Below are positions 45,800 to 58,012 of a DNA stretch of 64,000 nt, piece after piece (position 1 is the first letter of the stretch; each line of letters starts with the position of its first letter). Position numbers and translations under genes: made by a program. This DNA comes from Bidens hawaiensis. Lineage: Eukaryota > Streptophyta > Magnoliopsida > Asterales > Asteraceae. The notes under the pieces are model-generated. The model was not told where the DNA came from. It did no database searches and worked only from the letters and a program-made list of their open reading frames with translations. The stretch covers positions 62,001-126,000 of the forward strand of contig JAIQDT010000834.1 of the NCBI GenBank assembly GCA_021521415.1. Direction: 5' to 3'.

Positions 45800-47450
45800 G
45801 TTTAATATAATGGAGGGGTGAAGAAACATGAAATGGATCCAGGTCGGATCCATTCCAGATTCCCCGGTCTTCAATATGAACGAACCACCGTCTTGGTATT
45901 CTTCTCCGGTTGCTCAGATCTGTCATATAAAAGTGGGGGAGTGGAGGTGACTGCTAAGAGAATAAACTCTTGTTTACAGACACAAAAATATGTGGGAGCC
46001 AAGGGTCCAAGAGAAGGTCCTTTCAATGAATGATAAAGGCTCCTTATATAGGGACTCCATGGCTACCATCATGAACCCTAACCTTTATTGGGCCAGACCT
46101 GGTTAGGGGTTACCTCCACAAACCCCCAACCCAATGGGCCTAATTAGTAGACAATAATAATAATGTAATAAACATAATATATTATGTAATAAATAGAAGG
46201 TCGTACCGGGTTTGACGTACTCTACACCTACAAGTCCCCCCAGTCCAGTGCTTCTCCTGAGCGTGCAAGCGGTTTGGTGAAGTGCTGGACTTATAAGGAA
46301 TACTCAGGAGCGAGGAGTAGTGCTTTTTTGACCCAATGCTTTCTATATGGATCTTTTTTGACCCAGTGCTTCTCCTGGGCGTGCAAGCGGCCGTTGGGTT
46401 TTTATAAGGGTCCCCAACCTTTAATTTCGGCGCGTGGCCATGTGGGTGTATTATAAGGTTCCCATCCTCGGGCAAATTATGTATTTGTGGGATCTATAGT
46501 TATGTATCTGAGTTTTTGGAAGGGGTGTTCGCATCGCGATCCGCGAGTCATCGCTCTGGTGTCCGCACAGCGACCCGCGAGTCAACGCTCGGGTGTCCGT
46601 ACTGCGATCCGCACGTCAATATTTGACGTTTGTAACACAATCTGCGAGCCTCTTCCGAGATACACACGAGTGTAACACAATGCTTCGGCAGGATGTTTCC
46701 ATCTTCCGCGGGTCATTTCCGTCTTCCGCTCCCGCCAGAAAACTCCGGTTCCCGTGAGTTACGCAAGAAAACTGGTCATGAAAAGTTGTATGCGGATGAA
46801 AGATGACCATAACGGGATCAAGGAGGGTTGCATACATCGCCTGGCCAACACGGGTCACCACATACTAAATTTGTTTCCGCGGGTCATTTTTGACGTCCGC
46901 GAACAACGCTTTAATACAAATTTTTACATCTTCCGCGACCTTAAACAAAGCTTACGCAGGTCATTTCTGCTTTCACTGCGGCGGGTATAACTTATGCGGA
47001 TCATTTCGGGCTTCCGCAGGCCGCATGTATAGCTTCTGCGGGTCATTCCGTCCGCAGCAGGCAGCAAGAATAGCTTTTGCGGATCATCTCGGGCGTCCGC
47101 GGGCAGCATGTATAGCTTGTGCGGGTCATCTCCATCTTCCGTAGGACGTAAGAATATCTTTTGCGAGCCATCTTGGGCTTTCGCGGGTTCCTTTTTAACA
47201 GATTTTCCGGCCTGCGAGCTTCTGCGTAACTTATTTTAGCTCAAGAACAAAGCAATACATGCTCCGGCTTTTCAACAAGGAACCTCTCTAATAATGGTGA
47301 ACTGGTACACCATTAAAACCCTACATGGTCAGTACCACCACATGGCCATAAAGTCTCAAGAGAATTAATTTCCAATTTTTATAATAGTCCTTCAACTATT
47401 ATGACATATTTATTTTGTTAACCAAGTTGGGGTTTGAACAATTGACATTT
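45800..47450 (-). repeat. LTR-like, GC-rich non-coding block (minus orientation)
   Basis: On the minus strand a promoter-like arrangement is visible: CCCTATATAAGGAGCC (near 46040), then a leader-like stretch. Upstream of it, a long CG-rich region ends at about 47220. The composition and the TATA position resemble the U3/R part of a gypsy LTR, but I could not fix both ends or a target duplication. The small ORFs at 46182-47144 follow the repeat and are not supported. Confidence 0.35.
46870..47205. repeat. 41-bp diverged minisatellite
   Basis: The TGCGGGTCAT-type landmark recurs at about 46954, 46995, 47037, 47078, 47120 and 47162, a spacing of 41-42 bp. Each is followed by CTTCCGCRGG and GCATGTATAGCTT-like sequence. 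Units are diverged by substitutions. Confidence 0.75.
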
Positions 47451-47484
47451 TACTCCCTCAAGGTTATTATAAGTATAATAAAGG

Positions 47485-47625
47485 TGGGAGACCCTTACAA
47501 AAAAACTCGCATCAAGGTGAGAGACCCTTACAAAAAAAAAAAAAAAACTCGCATAGAGGTGGGAGACCCTTACAAAAAAAACTCGCATAAAGGTGGGAGA
47601 CCCTTACAAAAAAAAAAAACTCGCA
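47485..47625. repeat. Short A-tract tandem repeat
   Basis: Four units of AGGTGGGAGACCCTTACA + A(n) + CTCGCAT, with the A run varying from about 7 to 16 and period 35-45 bp. It ends exactly where the truncated LTR begins. Confidence 0.8.
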
Positions 47626-47627
47626 AA

Positions 47628-47912
47628 AACGTGGCAGACACCGCTACACGTGGCAACACGTGGCAGCAGTGTTGCTACGTGGTAACACGTGGCGATAACT
47701 AGTGCCACCGTGTGCCACGTGGCACACGTGTCACGTTGTGTCAGGTACCCCATCGCGATACACGATGGGGCTCTCCTCTGACTCATCGCGTAGCGCGATG
47801 GGTCAGGAAATCAGAGTTTTTAAATTAAACCCTCAACTTTGGAATTTGGCAATTTTAGTCCCTAGACTTTGGAAAGTTGATACTTTGAACTCGAAATTTT
47901 CACGTTGTTACA
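47628..47912 (-). repeat. 3' LTR of the chromovirus, first ~285 bp only
   Basis: Matches 55768-56053 closely (same palindromes, one with CG changed to CA). It stops abruptly at the A-tract repeat, so the remaining 1.65 kb of LTR is lost. Confidence 0.9.
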
Positions 47913-47925
47913 TCCTCCCCACCTT
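47913..47925 (-). other. Polypurine tract
   Basis: AAGGTGGGGAGGA on the minus strand directly before the 3' LTR. It primes plus-strand DNA synthesis. Confidence 0.85.
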
Positions 47926-47952
47926 GAAACAAATCTCGTCCTCGAGATTGCT

Positions 47953-49224
47953 TTACTCGAACAAGTGGGGGTATTTCTTTCTCATTTCCGATTCGAGTTC
48001 CCAAGTATATTCGGGCCCTATACGCGAGTCCCATTTTACTTTCACTATTTTCAACGTTCTTTTCTTTAACTTCTTTGTTTTCGAATCTTCAATTTGTATT
48101 GGACGTTGTTTGAATTTTAAGTTCTCATTTATTTCAACGTCTTTTAATGGCATAGCCAACGATTCATCGATCAAATACTTACGCAGATTCGAAACATGGA
48201 ATACATCATGTATCCCTTGCATTTCCTCAGGCAGTCGCAACCGGTATGCAACAGTGCCGATTCGTTCGAGTACCTCAAAAGGTCCAACGAATTGAGGACT
48301 TAATTTTCCTTTCTTACCGAAGCGAACAACGCCTTTCCAAGGCGAGACTTTCAATAACACTTTGTCGCCGACATTGAACTCTAACGGCTTACGACGGACA
48401 TCAGCGTAACTCTTTTGGCGATCACGTGCCGTCTTAAGTCGTTCTCAGATTTGAATGACTTTGTCGGTTGTTTCTTGGACTATCTCGGGTCCAGATAATT
48501 GATTATCTCCGGTTTCAGACCAACACATGGGCGTTCTACATTTTCTTCCGTACAACGCCTCGAACGGTGCAGTTTGAATACTTGCGTGATAACTATTATT
48601 ATACGAGAATTCCACTATGGGTAAGTGGTCATCCCAACTTCCACCTAGATCGATCGCACAAGCGCGGAGCATGTCTTCCAATGTTTGAATCGTCCTTTCG
48701 CTTTGTCCATCGGTTTGTGGATGATAAGTAGTGCTAAGGTTCGACTTTGTACCGAAAGCTTGTTGGAAGCTTTTCCAGAAATGAGACGTAAAATGACTGT
48801 CTCGATCAGATATTATAGACAGCGGTACTCCATGCAAAGCGACAATGGTGTTTACATAGATTCGCGCTAATTTATCCATAGAGTACGACTCATTGATGGG
48901 TATGAAGTGTGCGGATTTTGTTAAGCGATCCACAATCACCCAAATAGCATTATGTTGTCGAGTCGTCTTCGGGAGTTTTGTAATAAAGTCCATGGTAATT
49001 AACTCCCACTTCCATACGGGAAGCTCGGGTTGTTGAAGCAATCCCGAGGGCCTTTGATGCTCAGCCTTAACTTTTAAACAAGTCAAACATTTCGCAACAT
49101 GCGAAGCGACATCCCTTTTCATTCCATTCCACCAATAGTTCGCCTTTAGGTTGTGGTACATCTTATCACTTCCGGGATGCATCATATATTTAGACTTGTG
49201 AGCTTCGTTCAAGATTTTCTCACG
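47953..49224 (-). pseudogene. Chromovirus integrase and chromodomain
   Basis: The frame is shared with RT but broken by TAG (49222) and TGA (about 48442). It shows the zinc-binding HHCC remnant ([32 protein letters not shown]) and core catalytic residues in [28 protein letters not shown] and [18 protein letters not shown] (D, D, E). After the TGA it continues with GDKVLLKVSPWKGVVRFGKK, GPFEVLERIGTVAYRL and a C-terminal chromodomain-type end (VKVKWDSRIGPEYTWELESE). The chromodomain is expected to tether integration to marked chromatin. Confidence 0.93.
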
Positions 49225-51110
49225 CTAACATCCAATGATTGGTATCCAAATCCTATTACCGAGTCTTAGGATACCGTCGTCACCCTTGACTAGCGAGTCA
49301 ATGGTGCCATTGCATTTTTCATCAGAGATTTGATTTTTATTGATTGCTTGCGTTTGCGCGGATTTGATTTGTTCAAAAAGATCAATTTGAAGTTCTAAGC
49401 GTAAAGCTCGAACCCTTTTAGGTTTTTCATGCTCTTTACGACTTAAGGCATCGGCCACGACGTTGGCCTTGCCTTCATGATACACAATCTCGCAATCATA
49501 ATCGTTAAGAGTCTCCATCCATCGCCGTTGGCGCATGTTGAGCTCTTTTTGATCAAAGATGTGTTTCAAACTTTTGTGATCAGTGTACACGGTAAATCGT
49601 ACTCCATAGAGATAGTGCCTCCAAATCTTAAGTGCAAAGATTATGGCGCCTAACTCTAAATCGTGAGTCGTGTAATTCTTTTCGTGTACTTTCAATTGAC
49701 GAGAGGCGTAAGCAATTACCTTCTTGCGTTGCATTAGTACGCATCCCAAACATGAGTGGGATGCGTCACTAAAGACTACAAAATCTTCAGTACCTTCTGG
49801 CAGAGCCAGTATCGGTGCTTGGGTAAGTTTTTGCTTGAGTATGTCGAACGCCTCTTGTTGCTTCGTTCCCCATTCATACATGATGTTTTTACGAGTTAAC
49901 GAGGTTAAGGGAACGACAATTCTTGAGAAATTTTCGATGAACCTACGGTAGTAGCCGGCCAAACCTAAGAAACTTCGGATCTCAGTTGGCGACTTTGGGA
50001 CCTCCCACTTAGAGATAGCTTCAATCTTAGCGGGGTCCACTTGAATACCGTTAACATTGATAATGTGACCAAGAAATTGCACCTCGTGCATCCAGAACTC
50101 GCATTTCGAGAACTTGGCGTACAACTTCTTGGTTCTAAGAATTTCAAGCAAAGTACGAAGGGGGATTTCATGATCGGCCTTTGACTTAGAATAAATAAGT
50201 ATGTCGTCGATGAATACGCTAACGAATTTATCCAAGTAAGGCTTGCAAATACGGTTCATCATATCCATGAATGCGGCCGGAGCATTAGTAAGTCCGAATG
50301 GCATAACCGTGAACTCATAATGTCCATACCTTGTTCGGAAAGCAGTCTTTGGAATGTCTTCGGGTTGAACTTTAAGTTGGTGATAGCCGGAACGAATATC
50401 GATTTTAGAAAAGTAGCTAGCACCTTGAAGTTGGTCGAAAATATCGTCAATACGAGGGAGTGGATATCGATTTTTGATTGTAACTTTGTTTAACGCACGA
50501 TAGTCGATACACATCCTCATGGAACCATCCTTTTTCTTGACGAATAGAATGGTGCTCCCCAAGGTGACGAACTCGGTCGGATGAAACCTTTCTCCAAAAC
50601 CTCATCGAGTTGTTTCTTTAACTCCTTCATTTCAGTCGGCGCTAAGCGATATGGAGCTTTGGAGATTGGAGCAGTACCAGGAATCAGATCGATTCTAAAT
50701 TCCACCTCGCGGTCGGGAGGAATACGGGGGAGTTCATTAGGAAAGACATCGGAAAATTCGGAAACGATCGGGACGTTTTTGATTTCTTTTGGCTTAGACT
50801 CCTCAGTGACGTAGGCCATGAATGCAAGGCATCCTTGATTTAAACATTTGTTAGCCCTAATCATGGAGATTATGCTAACTTGGCCAGCGTCTTTGTCCCC
50901 TTCAATTCTAATCGTTCGTTTATCGGGGGCTTGAAGTTCAACAGTTTTGCTATTGCAGATGATACGAGCATGGTTATCAGATAACCAATCCATACCAAGT
51001 ACAATATCAAAACCAGCCTGACTCATGGGTAACAAACAAATAGGTAACGAATAACCAGCTAGAAAGATTTTTCCGTTTTTCAAGAGCTTCGGAGATCTTA
51101 ACGACTTCAC
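49225..51110 (-). pseudogene. Chromovirus reverse transcriptase and RNase H
   Basis: Two frames overlap at about 50540. The first (51110-50517) carries the protease end, IVSEFSDVFPNELP and EVEFRIDLIPGTAPISKAPY. The second (50562-49225) carries [39 protein letters not shown] and the intact catalytic FIDDILIYS. RNase H follows: [18 protein letters not shown] and [17 protein letters not shown] at 49222 precedes integrase. Confidence 0.95.
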
Positions 51111-51546
51111 CGCTAGCAGTCTCGACGCTTAGAGTTTTATCTAATTTAGTTAATGGTTCGTTTAATAGACTACAGAATCTATAATCTATAAAACTCAAAT
51201 TCGCACCCGAATCAAACAAAACTCTAGCATAGGTGTCGTTGACTAGAAACGTACCGGTTATGGTTTCTGGCACGTCAGCGGCCCTTTTTGTGTCGATTAC
51301 GAAGACTCGAGCGTTTTCCTTTTTGTCCTTGCCACTACCACCCGCACCACCAGCAGTACGCTTGTTCTTTGGGCACTCGAAACTTAAATGGCCCATTTCC
51401 TTGCAGTTAAAGCAAGTCATCCTCTTCTTCCAGCAATCCGCAACATCATGACCAGTCCGATTGCAAGATTCACAAACTTTAGGAGGCGGGGCGAAGTTGC
51501 AACGGCCCTTGTGATACCTCCTACAAGTCTTGCATTGTGGCGTGTT
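51007..51546 (-). pseudogene. Chromovirus nucleocapsid and protease
   Basis: Three Cys/His clusters in a row: CKTCRRYHKGRC (non-canonical), CESCNRTGHDVADC and CFNCKEMGHLSFEC (both CX2CX4HX4C). The aspartic protease follows with VLFDSGANLSFI. A stop separates the first cluster from gag, and a frameshift near 51080 moves the end of protease into another frame, where GFDIVLGMDWLS follows. Confidence 0.9.
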
Positions 51547-52497
51547 TTAATTAAATCGGCTTTGGTTTATGCCCTTACATTTGAAGCGATTATTTCCTCC
51601 ACTCGTCCTTCCTTGAGTTGTTGTCGTAACCTTCTTGTCTTCTTCTTTGTTACGAATCATGCCGCCCATTAGATAACCGGCTAAATCCATTGCAGAGTCA
51701 GCGGTTTGTGGTAGGTGAGACCTTACCATGTCGCGGATTTCCCGCGGAAGTCCCCAAATATATCTCGTGACTTTGCTGGATTCAGGGTGAACCAGCTGAG
51801 GAACAAGGCGACAATACTCATGGAATTTAGTATTGTATTCACGAAGGTTTGTCCCAACGACCTTGAGATTCAAAAATTTTGTTTGAATCTGATCGGTCTC
51901 ATGCATAGGACAGAACTTAGCCATTAACAAGGCTTTAAAATCCTCCCAACTCATACCATACATTACGTCTCTTCCTTTGCTCTTCAACAGAGCATTCCAC
52001 CACTCCAACACTTCACCCTTAAACTTAAGGGCTGAATACTGAATCTTCTCCACCTCAGAACACTTACTTGTGATCACGATTGTTTCCATCTACTCGAGCC
52101 ACCTCACGGTTGAAATGGCTCCCTTATCACCATGGAACTCTTTTGGTCCATTGTACTTGAAATCTTTAAACGAACAACCGCTTATCTTGAGTTTTTTGAA
52201 CTCATGTCTAACTCCGCCGTCGGTGTTAGACTCATGCACACTTTCCTCAACACGAGAGGGATTAGGACGGGATTTAACGGGTTTTGAAGGATTAACAGAT
52301 TGCGAATTTCGAGATTGCCTAGAATAAGATCTATTCATAGATTCTTCCCTCATGGCATCTTTTATCATCTTTTGGATTTTGTTCATGTATTTCTCGGGAA
52401 TATCTTCCTCTCTCTCATTCTCATTATTATTGCTTTGTTCAGACATTTTTCTCTTTTCAATTAGTCTAAAAATTTTAACAACGTTTCTTTCAAACAC
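51547..52497 (-). pseudogene. Chromovirus gag
   Basis: Starts near MSEQSNNNENEREEDIPEKY (about 52446). An amber stop at 52090-52092 splits it, followed in the same frame by the retrotransposon gag domain: ALKFKGEVLEWWNALLKSKG, WEDFKALLMAKFCP, LREYNTKFHEYCRLVPQLV and RYIWGLPREIRDMV. It ends before the zinc-knuckle segment. It forms the capsid of the virus-like particle. Confidence 0.9.
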
Positions 52498-52551
52498 ATA
52501 TTTTATTTATTACACATTATATATATATCCAAAGGATATATATATTTTATA

Positions 52552-52595
<44 letters not shown>

Positions 52596-52720
52596 TTCCC
52601 ACGATATATATAGCTAGTCCTATCATTACATAAGAACGTTTCAAACGTTCTTTTATTCGTACACAAATCATACAACACTAGTTTTATACATAAAAAGTCT
52701 TCACATCACTCTCCACATCT

Positions 52721-53950
52721 TCAATCCTTCAAGAACTTCTTCACAACCTTCGTTAGTTTGTTGCATTTACGAAGGAGTGATTTTCCAATTTTCTTCTTTT
52801 CCTTCTCTTTCTCATCTACCTTCTTCCTCCAGTCGTCGGTCTCATGCAATGCACGATCCAGATGTTCTTCGTACGACTGTGGGACTATGTTGGGATATCC
52901 ATACTGCGGAGGTGGGTCGCGATAACCCAGTGTTCCCATCTCGTAATGGTTTCTTGGCTCCGGATATGGAACATAGTCCATGTCTAATGAAAGATAAAGG
53001 TAGGTCTTGGCAGCTTGGTTTTGTTCGCGGATCTCGTCGGCTTGTTCTTGAATCGAAGGAATTTCTCCTTGAAACGGTGGGAAGCTTGATGAAGTTTGGA
53101 TCCTTATTTTCTCCAAGTACTGGACATACGGGTCCACGGAACCATAGCTTGCATTATTGGAAGTGAGTGATCCATTCATCGGGCTTGATATTTCGTTCGG
53201 GTTCTCTGGATGCTCTTCTTCCATCTCTTCCTAGGACTCTTCCACTGGGTCCTCATCATCTTCCTCTTCCTCGGGATCGGAATTCTCCTAATCTATTGGT
53301 TCTTCCTCCTCCATGGGTTCGTCTTCCTCTTCAGGTTCGTCTTCCTCCATAGGTTGTGGAGTTTCTATGTTCATGGAGGGCATCTTGAAACTTTCAAAAG
53401 GCATCATGATCCTCATCTTGGGCTTTCGGGATGGCCCTTCTCCATTGTTGGGTTTTGAACTGACTTCATTAAGGGTAGAACTTCCGGTAAACCATCGGCA
53501 TGGGTCGGAATGACACTGCATCCAGTCAGAGGACGGGCTTCGTGGTTCTTCCTTTATGGGTCGGTTCGAAAGGAAGGCGTAGGATGGATGTGGATTTGGC
53601 GGTACATAACCAGTTGGGAAATGTTGTGGTACCTCCGTGGGCTGATAAGTTGGAACCTCCGTTGGGTGGTATATTGGTACTTCTGACGGTTGATACATTG
53701 GCATAGTCGGTGGATGATAGCTTGAATGCCTCGGTGCCTCAACACTTGGCTTCGGTGGACTATCGGGGATGTTGATCGGGTAGTGCCTACTTATGGGATA
53801 GTATAGGGGTTTGGACAAGTCTTGTTCCACGTCTTGATCAAAGAACGCTTCGTAATATCCATCACTCATGTTATCTTCAGGGTAGGGTTCGGCTATACCA
53901 GCTTCCTTGGCCTTGCGTATGTAGTTCTCAATGTGAGCTTTAAACGACAT
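52721..53950 (-). pseudogene. Extra ORF upstream of chromovirus gag
   Basis: From MSFKAHIENYIRKAKEAGI a single frame runs about 410 codons to KKFLKD, with two TAG stops (53288-53290 and about 53230). It contains a Pro/Tyr repeat (MYQPSEVPIYHPTEVPTYQP), a strongly acidic stretch (EEDEPMEEEE), and a Lys-rich helical C-terminus (EKEKEKKKIGKSLLRKCNKL). It lies between the primer site and gag, on the same strand. Standard Tekay elements have gag first, so this is an added ORF of unknown role. No homologous domain recognised. Confidence 0.65.
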
Positions 53951-54097
53951 CTAATATTTATAGGTGGTTTAGAATGTAGAGAGGGATAGAAAGGTTACCA
54001 GCCTATCTTATCTTTAAAACAAATAATCAAATAATTTTCCTATACTTGGATCGAAGCTTGGATATTGTTTTATGATACCCAATTCGCTAAGATCGAT

Positions 54098-54110
54098 GGC
54101 TCTGATACCA
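54098..54110 (-). other. Primer-binding site (tRNA-iMet type)
   Basis: The minus strand reads TGGTATCAGAGCC four bases inside the 5' LTR. Confidence 0.9.
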
Positions 54111-54114
54111 AGCC

Positions 54115-56053
54115 TGTCACATCCCCTTCCAGGGCCTAGGAGTGCGACCCATAACTTGGTATCGTGTTTGTAAATAAAACAGAGTTGCGTTAGTTTGCGG
54201 AAGTCTTATAAAACTATAAGGATCAAAAGTGTAACATTTAAATATATTCAAAAGACGGGATTGTACATACCCGTTTTAAGTTAACAAAAGGTTATTTGTT
54301 ATGTTTACAAAACCACCACATTAAAACATTAAGTTCACAAAAAGAATCCGAGCCATCGGATATTAGTACTTCGTCATGCCAAGCTCTAGCTTTGTTCACC
54401 TGCAAAATGTAAGAAAATACGTCAGCAAAGAATGCTGGTGAACACGCTGACGCAAAAATAACTCTTTTACTTTATTACCCCACGATACTACGCCTGCCTC
54501 GGCCCAACGTTGCTTAGGAATAACAAAGTCAAATAACACATTATAAATATGAGCCTCTACGCTAGGTCACCTCAGCAAAAACCGCAGCGTTCAACTTAGT
54601 TAAGTACCCGTAAATATACACATAAGGTCGTACTCCCTGCAGGAGAGCGTCCTACGACCAAGGGTGGTGCGATCATGCCCATACATCGCATAGTACCACC
54701 TATGTAAGGATCCAGACATACGTATACCACAGCCTGAGGGCTAGGTTTATACCCTTTATTTATAACGGTTTTAGGAACACATAGTTCCTTGTAAACAATT
54801 TCAAATAACACGTTTGACTCATTTTTAAATAAGTAAAAGTTTGGGGGCGTATTCACCTTGTCTCTTTAGGATCGGCTTCACTCACCGTCCAAGGGTCTTT
54901 CCCTTTCTTTATCTCGCACCTATAGTACGAGTATAAATATTTGTTAGTCGGATACATGATCCGGCTTAAGACCTTTAGTCTTATATCTCAATCCTCGATT
55001 GAACCTTTAGTTCAATTCTTTGTTTACTTAAAAACCTTTAGTTTAAAAGTAAGTTTATAAACCTTTAGTTTATATTTAGAAACCCGACGTTTCTTCTTCT
55101 CAAAGAAACGTAATTATTTTCTTTATTATTTAAGAATACTCTTTATTCATTAAATAATATTTCATAACAAAGAGTATTTACACATATACTTACACACATA
55201 TATATGTATCCAATAATATTCATAATCATAGTTTCATTCGTTTCTTTGTTATGTTTATTTTTCTTTTATCGAGGTATCGAGTATAACCTCGACTTAAGGC
55301 TTAAGCCTTGAATATAATATTAAATTATATTGAATTCGATATTACGCCTAACCTTAAGTGGCGTATAGAAACCCTAGAGAATTGGGCAGCACTCCGACGC
55401 CGCTTTACTTTTCTCGATCAACTTTGATATGCCAACTTCAACACACGTCGGCACGTCTTTCGGGACTCATTGCCATAACAACGCCTTTTTGATGATTGAG
55501 GGTGGAGGGTGGCACAAACTTCGAGGAAACGGTGTACACAAACAAAAGATCAGGGCACGCTTATCGAGGCAAATCGTTTATATGATTGTCGGGACTTAGA
55601 GAGATGTTAGAGAGAGATGTGAACTGAGTTTTGGTGTGCAAAATGTGAAGCCTGGACCTTGCTATTTATAGACTTGAAATTGGTTCCTATCGCGATACGC
55701 GATAGGTTCCTCAGCAGACCTATCGCGTATCGCGATATAGGTCTGCTGACTCACAGCGTAGACCTGCCACGTGTTGACATGTGGCAGGCACCGCTACACG
55801 TGGCAACACGTGGCAGCAGTGTTGCCACGTGGTAACACGTGGCGATAACCAGTGCCACGTGGCACACGTGTCACGTTGTGTCAGGTACCCCATCGCGATA
55901 CGCGATGGGGCTCTCCTCTGACTCATCGCGTAGCGCGATGGGTCAGGAAATCAGAGTTTTCAAATTAAACCCTCAACTTTGGAATTTTGGCAATTTTAGT
56001 CCCTAGACTTTGGAAAGTTGATACTTTGAACTAGAAATTTTCACGTTGTTACA
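54115..56053 (-). repeat. 5' LTR of the chromovirus
   Basis: 1,939 bp. On the minus strand it starts TGTAACAACGTGAAAATTTC and ends GGAAGGGGATGTGACA. Imperfect CG-rich palindromes of the form CATCGCGATACGCGATG cluster at 55688-55745 and 55889-55945. The ORF at 54596-54856 lies within the LTR and is not supported. Confidence 0.92.
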
Positions 56054-57140
56054 ATATCCAAACTTTACATGGTAAGCATGTTTTCAATGCATGTATGCTA
56101 GGCAAACATAGTAGAAACCAGTTTCCTAAAACCACCATGTTCCGTGCCATGAGACCATTCGAGTTGGTTCACACCGATTTATGTGGACCAATCTCACCTC
56201 CTACCTTAGGAGGAAACTGGTATTTTATGCTTCTTGTAGATGATCATACGAGGTACATGTGGGTTTATACCATTAAAAATAAGAATGATGCTTTGGGTAT
56301 TTTCAAAAAGTTTAAACAGGAAGTGGAGTTAGAGCATTCGTTAAAGGTTAAATCTCTAAGAAGTGATCGAGGTGGCGAGTTTCTCAACAAACTTTTCACC
56401 GAATATTGTGATCAAGAAGGAATAAAACGAATGTTTACGGCTCCTTACTCTTCTCAACAAAACGGTGTAGTCGAAAGGCGAAACCGAACGGTCCTAAAGC
56501 AACAAGAAGTATGATGAAAGCTTTGGACCTTGGACACTCGATTTACATGTTGAATCGGGTACCAACTAAAGCATTGAAGACGGTAACCCCCTATGAAGCC
56601 TTGATGGGCCGAAAGCGCAACGTAACACACTTACGAGTGTTTGGGTGTTTAACGTACATGAAGATACCCGCTATCAACCTTCAAAAATTAGATGACCGGA
56701 GTATGGAGGTTGTACATCTTGGAACCGAACCGGGATCAAAAGCTTATAGATTGTATGACCCGGCTCAAAACCGTATTTATGTGAGCCGGGATGTCCGTTT
56801 CGAAGAGAGTCAAAAGTTTGACTGGTCTCGACATACCGACTCGTTTCAAGTCGGAACCGGACCTGAGTGGGTTGAATTTATAATTGAGCATGTCCAAGAA
56901 GAAGTTCAACAAGAAAATCCAGTTGAAAACGAAGACCCAACAAACCTTAACGTGCTTGAATTTGAAAACCAACCGGAAGAAAATCCCGAACCTGAGCTTC
57001 GAAGAACTGGTCGTCAATCGGTCCCACCGAAAAGATTTGAAGATTATGTAATGTTGAGTGAAGGAGAATGTCTTCTCCTTGATGAAGAACGGTTTACCTT
57101 TGAAGAGGTAGAGAATTCTAAAAAAGGCGAGGAGCAATGA
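56054..57140 (+). pseudogene. Copia integrase (second copia element)
   Basis: FELVHTDLCGPISPPTLGGN, LVDDHTRYMWVYTIKNKNDA, SLRSDRGGEFLNKLF and APYSSQQNGVVERRNRTVL give the D, D, E core. A one-base shift follows (KQQEV then stop). The frame resumes at MMKALDLGHSIYMLNRVPTK with the segment between them deleted, then LRVFGCLTYMKIP and the C-terminal acidic linker to 57140. Confidence 0.9.
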
Positions 57141-58012
57141 GATCCGAATTAGTCTCAATCGAACAAAACAATACGTGGGACTTATGTAACCTACCAGCGG
57201 GTCACTAGGCGATTGGTTTGAAATGGGTGTTTAAAACCAAACGTGATGCAGACGGGTCAATTACAAAGTACAAAGTACGATTAGTCCCGAAAGGGTACGT
57301 GCAAGAGCACGGGGTAGACTTTGATGAGGTATTTGCCCCGGTGGCGAGAATGGAAACCGTACGCTTGATTTTAGCAATTGCAGCGAATTATGGTTGGTTC
57401 GTTTACCATTTGGACGTTAAATCGGCGTTCATAAATGGAGAGTTGAAGGAAGAAGTGTACATGAAGCAACCTGGTGGTTTTGAAGTTCCCGGGAAACACG
57501 GTATGGTTTATAAGTTACGAAAGGCTTTATACAGTCTTCGCCAAGACCCACGAGCTTGGAATGAAAACTCGACAAAACGTTAAAAGGTTTGGATTTTATT
57601 CGATGTCCGTGAGAACCGGCGGTGTACAAGCCGAATACGAGAACCGACATTCTCATTATTGGTGTATATGTCTATGATCTTATCGTGACTGGTTCGAGTC
57701 AAGCCGAGATTGAGAAATTCAAAAGTCAAATGAAGAATGAGTTCGAGATGCAAGATCTCAGAATGTTATCGTATTACTTGGGCATTGAAGTAACCCAAAA
57801 GAAGCACGAGATAAAGTTGAAACATGAAGCTTATGCTAATAAAATTTTGATGAGTGCAGGTTTAAGCGAGGGCAACCCGACTCGATTTCCTATGGAACAT
57901 AGGTTGCAAGTGACGAAAGATGAATAAGGAGAACCCGTTGATGCAACCGAATATCAGAGAATAATCGGTAGCTTAAGGTATTTGACACACACGAGGCTCG
58001 ATCTGAGTTACT
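57141..58012 (+). pseudogene. Copia reverse transcriptase (second copia element)
   Basis: After a stop at about 57206 the frame reads [61 protein letters not shown] frameshift near 57560-57650 follows. The catalytic motif reads VYVYDLIV, so YVDD has become YVYD and the first active-site Asp is gone. It ends in MLSYYLGIEV and DATEYQRIIGSLRYLTHTR. Confidence 0.9.

Larger units (their letters stand above)
47628..56053 (-). mobile_element. Ty3/gypsy chromovirus (Tekay/Del type), 3'-truncated
   Basis: Minus-strand order: complete 5' LTR (54115-56053), Met primer site, extra acidic ORF, gag, zinc knuckles, protease, reverse transcriptase/RNase H, integrase, chromodomain, purine tract, and only about 285 bp of 3' LTR (47628-47912). 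A complete target duplication cannot be read because the 3' LTR is cut. Many in-frame TAG/TGA stops and at least two frameshifts. Chromodomain elements usually insert in heterochromatin. Confidence 0.92.

Noticed and set aside
46182..47144. Cys/His-containing ORFs of 60-97 aa
   Set aside because: They follow the 41-bp CG-rich repeat and shift frame with it; composition-driven.
52540..52595. (TA)n stretch as a functional element
   Set aside because: A simple microsatellite in the spacer between the extra ORF and gag of the chromovirus. No further signal.
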